From the NCBI GenBank assembly GCA_018334615.1, contig JAGXLP010000093.1:1-5040 (forward strand): 5,040 nt of DNA, in the 5' to 3' direction. This stretch comes from Candidatus Bipolaricaulota bacterium. GTDB taxonomy: Bacteria; Bipolaricaulota; Bipolaricaulia; M55B111. The position numbers and the translations under genes were made by a program. Position 1 is the stretch's first letter, and each line of letters begins with the position of its first letter. Below the pieces are notes generated by a model. It worked only from the letters and a program-made list of their open reading frames with translations, did not search any database and had not been told where the DNA came from. Of this stretch, positions 1 through 5,040 are shown piece by piece.

Positions 1-11
1 CCTCCAGCGAT

Positions 12-67
12 AAAAAAAGACCGGCTCTCCCGATCGTAAAGCTCGGAAGCTTCGGAGAGAGAGCCGG
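12..67 (-). terminator. Rho-independent terminator of the transporter operon
   Basis: On the minus strand a 9-bp GC-rich stem is formed by CCGGCTCTC (plus-strand 21-29) and its exact complement GAGAGCCGG (59-67). It is followed directly by TC and a run of seven T (plus-strand A-run at 12-18). The loop is about 29 nt and can fold further: CTCTCC at 25-30 can pair instead with GGAGAG at 54-59, and CCGA at 30-33 with TCGG at 43-46. It lies about 40 nt after the stop codon of the binding-protein gene, so it should end the operon transcript. There is no T-run on the other side, so it looks one-directional. Confidence 0.9.
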
Positions 68-109
68 GATAATAATACTCAGTTACGTTCTTTAGCATTT
101 AGACAAACA

Positions 110-1297
110 TTATTCCTTTGGTTCACCAGGCCAGGGGCCTTTTACTATCGGGTGTGCCCACTGGATCTGCCAGAGTTCGTCGTGAGTTGCCCATTCGCCC
201 TGTTTTAACCTTTGAATCCCCTGCCTATCATCCATCGGGCCAATGTAGGGGTCGAACGTGACCCGGTCGGCCTTCATTTGCTCCAGTCTCTTCATGACGA
301 GATCGTAGACGCTCATTTCACCGAAGTAGTCAGTTTCTACTGTTGCCGATTTGAGCTCGTCTTCGTATTCTGGATTTATCTTCATGCCAGGTTTGGCCTG
401 CAGCACTGCGGCACCTTCCTTCAGCAGCCACCAGTAGTCCACGTTTTTCAGGTTTTCGTTGGTGTAAATTCCGTAGTATACTTTATAGAGAATGTCCTGA
501 TAAATCGCTCCCCATTTGGAAACCTGCCCGCTAACGGTTCCTTCTTCAGCGAACCTGTACATCGGATTGTAGTGGGCGAAGGAAAAGGCGCCGTTCTCTT
601 CAGCGGTCTGGAGCACGGCGGGCGAATCCTCGGTGTAGGCGAAGCCGTCCGCCCCTGCCTCGATCAGAGCCTGTGTAGCCTCTTTTGCTCCACTCGGGTC
701 GACCCAGGCGTTGAGCCAGCGTACGTTGAGCGTCGCGTCCGGGTTGACCTCGTGTATCCCTATCGCGAATGCGTTTATGTGTCGTTTTACTTCGGGGGTC
801 GGGAAAGCTGCTATGTAACCGAGCTTGTCAGTCTCCGTAAGCGCTCCGGCCATCAAACCGCTGAGGTAGTAGGTCTGGTAGAGTCCGGAGAAGTACGTTC
901 CAACGTTATCCGCGCGCTTATAGCCCGAACAGTGGAAGAAAATGGTATCTGAGTACTTTTCAGCGGCGCTTATAGTCGGATCCATATGCCCGTAGCTTGT
1001 AGTAAATATTACGTCGGCGTCTCTGTTATTGACGAATTGATCTATAGTCGATTCGACGTCCGACGGAGCGACGTTTTCCACGTAAAAGGTCTCTAGCCAG
1101 GGAAAAACTTCTTCCACGTGTTCTCTTCCGACATCATGAGCTTTGGAATACCCGTAATCCTCTACAGGTCCCACGTAGATAAATCCGGCCTTCAGCTTTT
1201 CCCTTTCCTGGGCCACTACAGCACCGGAAAAGACGATCAAAAGAAAACTAGCTATAACCAATAAAGAAACGGTCATGTAACACTTATTTTTTAACAC
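110..1297 (-). CDS. BMP/PnrA-family ABC transporter substrate-binding protein
   Basis: This is the exported binding protein of the importer (Pfam Bmp, COG1744 type). Relatives bind nucleosides, for example Treponema PnrA and Bacillus NupN. I place the start at GTG 1297 (395 aa) because AAGGAGGTT lies 5 nt upstream; an in-frame TTG at 1345 has no ribosome site. Residues 2-6 are basic/polar (LKNKC), 9-28 form a hydrophobic core, and cleavage is likely at VVA-Q, after residue 29. No cysteine follows the core, so it is not a lipoprotein, unlike Gram-positive relatives. The mature protein opens with the first beta strand and ligand loop (GFIYVGPVEDYGYSKAHD, 38-55). Family blocks follow: TSYGHMDP (100-107), CSGYK (123-127), FPTPEVKRHINAFAIG (165-180), YTEDSP (221-226) and a Trp-rich C terminus. 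Aromatic Tyr48/Tyr50 sit where family members use an aromatic to stack on the base (inferred by motif alignment). The exact ligand is unknown. It is the last gene of the operon, after a 116-nt gap. Confidence 0.93.
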   Translation of the reverse strand: MLKNKCYMTVSLLVIASFLLIVFSGAVVAQEREKLKAGFIYVGPVEDYGYSKAHDVGREHVEEVFPWLETFYVENVAPSDVESTIDQFVNNRDADVIFTTSYGHMDPTISAAEKYSDTIFFHCSGYKRADNVGTYFSGLYQTYYLSGLMAGALTETDKLGYIAAFPTPEVKRHINAFAIGIHEVNPDATLNVRWLNAWVDPSGAKEATQALIEAGADGFAYTEDSPAVLQTAEENGAFSFAHYNPMYRFAEEGTVSGQVSKWGAIYQDILYKVYYGIYTNENLKNVDYWWLLKEGAAVLQAKPGMKINPEYEDELKSATVETDYFGEMSVYDLVMKRLEQMKADRVTFDPYIGPMDDRQGIQRLKQGEWATHDELWQIQWAHPIVKGPWPGEPKE

Positions 1298-1300
1298 TGT

Positions 1301-1309
1301 AACCTCCTT
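1301..1309 (-). promoter_or_regulatory. Shine-Dalgarno that fixes the GTG start of the binding-protein gene
   Basis: The minus strand reads AAGGAGGTTACAGTG here: a near-perfect anti-16S match with 5 nt between GG and GTG (1297-1295). Neither the upstream TTG at 1345 nor the downstream ATG at 1276 has a comparable site, and the GTG start leaves a normal signal peptide. Confidence 0.85.
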
Positions 1310-1368
1310 GATTTTCTCGAAAAACGGGACTGGGCTTCTGAACAAATCGGACCAGCTTGAATTAAATG

Positions 1369-1386
1369 TTATTTTAGACTTTTCAC
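1369..1386 (-). other. Possible five-codon leader minigene (V/M-K-S-L-K-stop)
   Basis: Directly after an orphan Shine-Dalgarno, the minus strand reads GTG AAA AGT CTA AAA TAA. The overlapping alternative, ATG at 1388-1386, is followed at once by TGA, a start-stop pair. The peptide resembles the first residues of a signal peptide but stops after five codons. It is out of frame with the binding-protein gene whose start lies 89 nt further on. It could be a translated leader, a relic of an older gene start, or chance. There is no direct evidence of function. Confidence 0.2.
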
Positions 1387-1395
1387 ATCACCTCC
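1387..1395 (-). promoter_or_regulatory. Orphan consensus Shine-Dalgarno in the leader before the binding-protein gene
   Basis: The minus strand reads GGAGGTGAT, a full match to the 3' end of 16S rRNA and stronger than the sites of the two permease genes. It is followed by GTG (1386-1384) and an overlapping ATG (1388-1386), but no long reading frame starts there. It lies 19 nt after the stop of the small permease gene and about 90 nt before the true start of the next gene. Confidence 0.5.
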
Positions 1396-1406
1396 AGTGC
1401 AGTTAA

Positions 1407-1435
1407 AGTATAATCATTTTTCTCCTCGAACGTAA
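1407..1435 (-). promoter_or_regulatory. Weak candidate internal promoter for the binding-protein gene
   Basis: TATACT (1412-1407) matches the -10 consensus at five of six bases. The hexamer 17 nt upstream, TTACGT (1435-1430), matches the -35 box only at its first two T. It overlaps the last codons of the small permease gene. Separate extra expression of the binding protein over the membrane parts is common in ABC importers, which is the main reason to list it; the sequence support is poor. Confidence 0.18.
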
Positions 1436-2337
1436 GGTTGCTGCAGGGCATCGGGAGCCCCCATGCTCCTTTTAAGAGTTCCGATTGATAAAATAACCAG
1501 CGCTAGAATTGCAGACCCGTAAGGCATCATTTTGAGCAATTCGGGGGCGACCCAGGGTTGTAGACGAAATGATAGATGCATTAATGCTCCGAACAATAGA
1601 GCACCCAATAACCCTCGGGAGGGATTCCAGGAAGCAAATATGGTCAGCGCGATCACCAACCAGCCCATTCCGTTCGTCATTCCCGTGGTCCAGGCGGGTC
1701 TGTAAGCTATGGAAAGATATCCTCCGGCGACCCCCGCCAGTACTCCTCCAACCAGAACGCAGAGATAGCGCACACGCCACACGTTTATTCCGGCTGAATC
1801 CGCCGCAGAAGGGTTCTCGCCGACGGAACGAATCGTTATTCCGACTGACGTATGGAACAGGATGAATGACATAACCGGTGTTAAGGCAAGAGCGATATAA
1901 ACAATCGGGCTTTGGCTGACGAACAGTATCTCTCCGAGGTAAGGTATATCTTTTAGCAAAGGTACGGTTACGTTGGAGATGGTCGCTTCAAGGGGTTTGC
2001 CCTCAAATCCCCTGCCAAATAGGCCGGATAGACCGAGCCCGAGCATGGTTAGCGCAAGTCCGGAGACAACCTGGTTTGCCCGCAGTGTTATGGAGACGAA
2101 CCCATGTAGAAGGGAAGCGACGCCTCCCGCAATTCCCGCGATTAACATTCCCAGCCAGGGGTTACCGGTGATAAACGCCGTTGCAAATGCACTGACGGCC
2201 CCGAGGATCATCATGCCCTCCACGCCCAGGTTGAGCACCCCCGAGCGTTCAGAGTATATTTCTCCGAGAGTGGCTAGTAGCAGAGGGGCTGAGTAGGCCA
2301 GAGTTCTGCTGAGAGTCCCGACTATCCAATCTTCCAT
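1414..2337 (-). CDS. ABC transporter permease, small subunit (NupQ/YufQ, RnsD type)
   Basis: This is an integral membrane subunit of the importer, 307 aa, in the branched-chain/ribose-type permease family (Pfam BPD_transp_2, COG1079 type). It should pair with the larger permease to form the translocation pore. Family blocks are clear: GEIYSERSGVLNLGVEGMM (25-43), RANQVVSGLAL (86-96), RSVGENPSAADSAGINV (170-186), which is the cytoplasmic loop expected to contact the ATPase, and LTIFASWNPSRGLLGALLFG (231-250). Hydrophobicity suggests about eight to nine membrane segments, for example near 12-24, 41-57, 61-83, 90-108, 143-162, 191-210, 224-238, 241-255 and 273-286. It starts with ATG at 2337, 3 nt after the stop of the upstream permease gene, so the two are probably translationally coupled. 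GGAGGAGG at 2357-2350 lies inside the end of that gene, 12 nt from the ATG. Full length, with no frame disruption. Confidence 0.94.
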   Translation of the reverse strand: MEDWIVGTLSRTLAYSAPLLLATLGEIYSERSGVLNLGVEGMMILGAVSAFATAFITGNPWLGMLIAGIAGGVASLLHGFVSITLRANQVVSGLALTMLGLGLSGLFGRGFEGKPLEATISNVTVPLLKDIPYLGEILFVSQSPIVYIALALTPVMSFILFHTSVGITIRSVGENPSAADSAGINVWRVRYLCVLVGGVLAGVAGGYLSIAYRPAWTTGMTNGMGWLVIALTIFASWNPSRGLLGALLFGALMHLSFRLQPWVAPELLKMMPYGSAILALVILSIGTLKRSMGAPDALQQPYVRGEK

Positions 2338-2340
2338 TAT

Positions 2341-3420
2341 TTATTCTTTCCTCCTCCACTCTATTTTATAACTCATCAATAGCTCACTTCCAATCAAAAA
2401 GAACAGGATCAATCCGTTGAAGACGTCAGTGATCTGGAAGGGTAACCCCAGCGAGACTTTGATTGCGTTCCCGCCTGCGAAGATGGCTCCGAAGAAAAGC
2501 GAGGTTACTATAACCGATAGCGGGTTCTTACGGGCGAGCCAGGCGACGATAATAGCTGTGTAGCCATAACCGAGGGAAAGCTCGGCAGGGTTCATTAACA
2601 TGTGGTGTATTCCCGCTACTTCACCTACTCCTGCCATCCCGGCCATTCCGCCAGAGATAAACATTACAAGCAGTGTCGTCTTAACGTAACTCATTCCGGC
2701 AAATCGGCCCGCGGGAGGGCTGCTTCCCAGGACCCTTATTTCGAACCCCGGGGTAGTTCTATTAATCAGAAAGTATATTAACACAGCGGCAAGCACGCCT
2801 ATAACCAGAGTTATCCAGTGGACGTTGGTGTTGCCGAGAGTTGGTAACCGGGCGACTGAGGGAAATTTGTCCGTGTAGGGGAATCCCCATTGAGTTTCGC
2901 CCTTCCAGGGGCCCTGAACGAGATAGAGAACTAGATTAATAGCGACGTAGTTCAGCATTAGTGTGGTTATTACGTCGTTAATCCCCAGCTTGCTCTTCAA
3001 AAATGCCGGTATGAGGCCCCATGCCGCCCCCGCGAGAAAACCGAAAAAAAACATCGCGGGAATCAGTAGAGGGTCGGGTATCGGGCTGAATAAAGCCACC
3101 CAGCTTGCCGCGATAGCTCCCAGAAAGAGCTGACCTTCGGCTCCGATGTTCCAGAACTTGGCTTTGAAGGCGATGACCAGACCGACTCCGATTAACAGGA
3201 GTGGGGTCGCACGTCTGACGGTTTCCGATATTTCGTAGAGCCCTCCAAAGGCGCCGCTGAACAGGGCTCGATAAGCGTTCACCGGGTTTGCTCCGTAAGC
3301 CCAGAATACAATGCTGGCTACGATGAAGGCACCAAGCAGAGCAAGGAAGGAAACTGTTATGACTCCGAGACCGGAAGGATTTTGACGTTTCTTTATCTCA
3401 AAAGGTAGTTTATCTCTCAT
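2341..3420 (-). CDS. ABC transporter permease, large subunit (NupP/YufP, RnsC type)
   Basis: This is the second membrane subunit of the importer, 359 aa (Pfam BPD_transp_2, COG4603 type). The N terminus is short and basic (MRDKLPFEIKKRQN), followed by a first membrane segment at about 18-41. Diagnostic blocks are FKAKFWNIGAEGQLFLGA (85-102), LKSKLGINDVITTLMLNYVA (141-160), PWKG (171-174) before a non-membrane loop reaching about 200, and LGSSPPAGRFAGM (231-243), the likely coupling loop to the ATPase. Further hydrophobic stretches lie near 72-86, 94-112, 118-140, 150-169, 202-219, 247-268, 284-296, 299-318 and 331-349, giving roughly ten membrane segments. It begins with ATG at 3420, 13 nt after the ATPase stop, with a TAAGGA ribosome site between the two genes. 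It ends in a basic tail (EWRRKE) whose codons also carry the ribosome site of the next gene. Length and motifs are normal for the family. Confidence 0.94.
   Translation of the reverse strand: MRDKLPFEIKKRQNPSGLGVITVSFLALLGAFIVASIVFWAYGANPVNAYRALFSGAFGGLYEISETVRRATPLLLIGVGLVIAFKAKFWNIGAEGQLFLGAIAASWVALFSPIPDPLLIPAMFFFGFLAGAAWGLIPAFLKSKLGINDVITTLMLNYVAINLVLYLVQGPWKGETQWGFPYTDKFPSVARLPTLGNTNVHWITLVIGVLAAVLIYFLINRTTPGFEIRVLGSSPPAGRFAGMSYVKTTLLVMFISGGMAGMAGVGEVAGIHHMLMNPAELSLGYGYTAIIVAWLARKNPLSVIVTSLFFGAIFAGGNAIKVSLGLPFQITDVFNGLILFFLIGSELLMSYKIEWRRKE
2350..2357 (-). promoter_or_regulatory. Ribosome binding site of the small permease, inside the upstream gene
   Basis: GGAGGAGG on the minus strand encodes part of the terminal Trp-Arg-Arg of the large permease and also serves as the Shine-Dalgarno of the next gene. 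The spacing to ATG 2337 is 12 nt, on the long side. With the 3-nt gap between genes, this favours translational coupling. Confidence 0.6.
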
Positions 3421-3426
3421 TTTTAA

Positions 3427-3432
3427 TCCTTA
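3427..3432 (-). promoter_or_regulatory. Ribosome binding site of the large permease
   Basis: The minus strand reads TAAGGATTAAAAATG. TAAGGA lies 6 nt before ATG 3420 and fills most of the 13-nt gap after the ATPase stop codon. Moderate match, good spacing; it supports the chosen start. Confidence 0.65.
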
Positions 3433-3433
3433 A

Positions 3434-4975
3434 TTATCTATTCTTTTCTTCCAGTTCTTCCAGAGGAGATCCCGCCATCAACATTCCAAGCTCTTCCCTC
3501 TCTAGCTCGCCACTTTCGATCGTTCCCATTATTTCTCCCTCGAAAAGAACAGCTATCCTGTCGCTAATTGACCTTATTTCCGTAAGGTTTTCCGAAATTA
3601 ACAGTACTCCGACACCTCTGCCCTTTTGCTCCAGAAGTAATTGTCTGATTTGTTCGGCCGCAGCTACGTCTAGACCATAAGTTGGATGGGATGCAATAAT
3701 TAAATTTGGGTTGGAGGAAACCTCTCGCCCGAGAATCAAGCGCTGAATATTACCACCGGAAAGCAGGTTCGCCGGGGTATCTGGATCCGGTACCTTTATG
3801 TCAAAATCTTCTATGATCTTCCTTGTATGCTCATCGACCAAATTGTAGTTGATTAACAATCCCCGCGAGAATGGTTTTTTCCGATAAGCCTTAAGGATAA
3901 CGTTATCTTTGAGGGTCAGATCTCCGACTATGCCCTGGTGCATCCTATCTTCCGGGATATGGGCAACATTCCTGTCAGCTATGTTTCTGGGAGAAGAGTT
4001 GGTCACGTCTTTGCCGTCTATAAGTACCTTACCGGAGGTAGCCTCTCTCAAGCCGGTTAAGACTTCGGCCAGTTCTCGCTGTCCGTTACCTGCCACGCCG
4101 GCAATACCGAGAATTTCTCCTTCATGTACGGAGAAGGACAGATCTTTTACTGCTTCTACTCTTTTGTCGCTCAGTGCGCTTAACCTTTCGACTTCCAGAA
4201 TTGCCGGACCTATTTCCCGTGATGGTTTTTCAAGGTCGAACAGTACTTCTCGGCCGACCATTTTCTGAGACAGCCCCGATTTATCAGTTGAAGCTGTGTC
4301 TACCGTATCTACCACCTTCCCTTCTCTGAGGACCGTAACTACGTCGCTTATTTCCATGACCTCGTCCAGCTTGTGGGTTATGAATATTATCGTTCGGCCT
4401 TCCGACTTCATGTCTTCCAGGACGCTGAATAGCCTTTCCGTTTCTCCCGGGGTAAGGACCGAGGTTGGTTCGTCAAGGATCAGGATCTCCGCCCCTCGAT
4501 ATAGAGCCCGGAGTATCTCCACTCGCTGTTTTTCTCCGGCGGAAAGCTGCCATATTTTTGCATCCGGGTCTACTTTTAGACCGTACTGACCTGCAAGTTC
4601 AATAAGCTTTCTCTTGATGTCTTTGGTCGGTCTAACTGTGCTTGCCGTAGATAGCCCCAGCGCTATGTTTTCGGAGACGGTGTGGTTATCCACTAGTTTA
4701 AAATGTTGGTGGACCATCCCGATGCCCAGTTCAATTGCCTTGGTGGGAGATTCGATTTTAAATTCTTCGTCCTGGAGGTATATAGATCCTTCGTCCTGCT
4801 GGTAAAGCCCGTAGAGGATATTCATCAACGTCGTTTTGCCGGCACCGTTTTCTCCCAGGAGGGAGTGTATTGTCCCCTTATCTATAGTAAAAGTTACTCC
4901 GTCGTTGGCCACGACCCCGGGGAACCTTTTGACGACGGAATCAAATTCTATCAAAGGAGAATTTTTATTTGACAT
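3434..4975 (-). CDS. ABC transporter ATP-binding protein with two nucleotide-binding domains (NupO/YufO, RnsA type)
   Basis: This is the energising subunit of the importer on the cytoplasmic face, 513 aa, COG3845 type, related to the RbsA/MglA sugar ATPases. Domain 1 (about 8-245) is intact: Walker A GENGAGKTT (41-49), Q-loop HQH (89-91), signature LSAGEKQRVEI (144-154), Walker B ILILDEP (164-170, Glu169) and switch His201 in ITHK. Domain 2 (about 257-500) is degenerate. Its Walker A reads GVAGNGQRE (293-301) with Gln in place of the catalytic Lys, the Walker B region is LIIASHPTYGLD (424-435) without the Asp-Glu pair, and the switch position reads ISENLTEI (460-467) without His. The signature LSGGNIQRLILGRE (405-418) is intact. 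Such asymmetry is usual in this family, so hydrolysis probably occurs at one of the two composite sites. ATG 4975 is chosen because the frame is closed upstream by TAG and family homology begins near residue 8. No good ribosome site precedes it. First gene of the operon. Confidence 0.95.
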   Translation of the reverse strand: MSNKNSPLIEFDSVVKRFPGVVANDGVTFTIDKGTIHSLLGENGAGKTTLMNILYGLYQQDEGSIYLQDEEFKIESPTKAIELGIGMVHQHFKLVDNHTVSENIALGLSTASTVRPTKDIKRKLIELAGQYGLKVDPDAKIWQLSAGEKQRVEILRALYRGAEILILDEPTSVLTPGETERLFSVLEDMKSEGRTIIFITHKLDEVMEISDVVTVLREGKVVDTVDTASTDKSGLSQKMVGREVLFDLEKPSREIGPAILEVERLSALSDKRVEAVKDLSFSVHEGEILGIAGVAGNGQRELAEVLTGLREATSGKVLIDGKDVTNSSPRNIADRNVAHIPEDRMHQGIVGDLTLKDNVILKAYRKKPFSRGLLINYNLVDEHTRKIIEDFDIKVPDPDTPANLLSGGNIQRLILGREVSSNPNLIIASHPTYGLDVAAAEQIRQLLLEQKGRGVGVLLISENLTEIRSISDRIAVLFEGEIMGTIESGELEREELGMLMAGSPLEELEEKNR

Positions 4976-4995
4976 TATTTTATTTAGATCAGTCT

Positions 4996-5024
4996 ATTAT
5001 AGTTCCTTTCTCATTTCAAATTAA
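4996..5024 (-). promoter_or_regulatory. Putative sigma-70 type operon promoter
   Basis: On the minus strand a perfect -10 box TATAAT (5001-4996) follows TTAATT (5024-5019) after a 17-nt spacer. The -35 match is weak (three of six bases). An A-run at 5037-5032, just upstream, could act as an UP-like element. The predicted transcription start near 4989 would leave only about 14 nt before the ATPase ATG. The window ends 16 nt upstream of the -35 box, so a more distal promoter or an upstream co-transcribed gene cannot be excluded. Confidence 0.5.
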
Positions 5025-5040
5025 CCATAGCTTTTTTGTC

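Noticed and set aside
1..70. Bidirectional terminator or HindIII-type palindrome (GAAGCTTC) as a protein-binding site
   Set aside because: The palindrome sits in the loop of the terminator hairpin and is only 8 bp long. There is no T-run on the plus-strand side, so only minus-strand termination is supported.
212..952. Long plus-strand open frame (246 aa) antisense to the binding-protein gene
   Set aside because: It lies wholly within a strongly supported minus-strand gene, its translation shows no recognisable domain and has an odd composition rich in Val, Phe and Cys, and the opposite strand explains the region fully. It is a shadow frame.
1210..1297. Lipoprotein signal in the binding protein
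   Set aside because: The only cysteine near the N terminus is residue 6, before the hydrophobic core, and no lipobox follows the core.
1472..1780. Second minus-strand frame overlapping the small permease in another phase
   Set aside because: Its translation is Arg/Ser-rich with no membrane or domain pattern, while the permease frame over the same bases carries all the family motifs.
4614..5024. Several overlapping plus-strand frames opposite the start of the ATPase gene, one running into the promoter region
   Set aside because: They are antisense to conserved Walker and Q-loop coding sequence, have no ribosome sites that I can see and show no recognisable protein features.
4976..5040. Purine or other riboswitch upstream of the operon
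   Set aside because: A nucleoside importer makes this attractive, but only 65 nt are visible, with no conserved purine-aptamer core and a promoter-like -10 box so close to the ATG that there is no room downstream of it for an aptamer. An element further upstream lies outside the window.

Overview
The window holds one complete four-gene operon, read entirely on the minus strand (right to left). It encodes an ABC importer of the BMP/PnrA nucleoside family, with a putative promoter at the right edge and a clear Rho-independent terminator at the left edge. In transcription order the genes are a tandem-NBD ATPase (4975-3434), a large permease (3420-2341), a small permease (2337-1414) and a BMP-family substrate-binding protein (1297-110). 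The first three genes are packed with gaps of 13 and 3 nt. The binding-protein gene follows a 116-nt leader with unusual translation signals. No mobile element, RNA gene, CRISPR array or foreign-looking segment is visible.

The parts should work together as follows. The exported binding protein captures ligand outside the cytoplasmic membrane. It delivers the ligand to a heterodimeric permease pore, and one fused ATPase polypeptide with two nucleotide-binding domains drives uptake. The closest well-known relatives are Bacillus NupNOPQ (formerly YufNOPQ) and Streptococcus RnsBACD, which import nucleosides, and Treponema PnrA, a purine-nucleoside binding protein. The substrate here is therefore most likely a nucleoside or purine-type compound. 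That is a family inference; the sequence does not fix it.

The organism cannot be named. Base composition is close to balanced, Shine-Dalgarno sites are purine-rich, and one gene has a well-supported GTG start. The binding protein has a signal peptidase I type signal with no lipobox cysteine, which suggests a periplasm and hence a diderm bacterium. Anaerobic groups such as Halanaerobiales, Synergistota or Thermotogota are possible but unproven.

This is mostly an ordinary transporter locus, and I do not see a new biological system. The points worth a second look are small: the leader before the binding-protein gene, with an orphan consensus Shine-Dalgarno and a five-codon minigene; the start of that gene; the apparently SD-less short leader of the first gene; and the gene order, with the binding protein last and not lipid-anchored.
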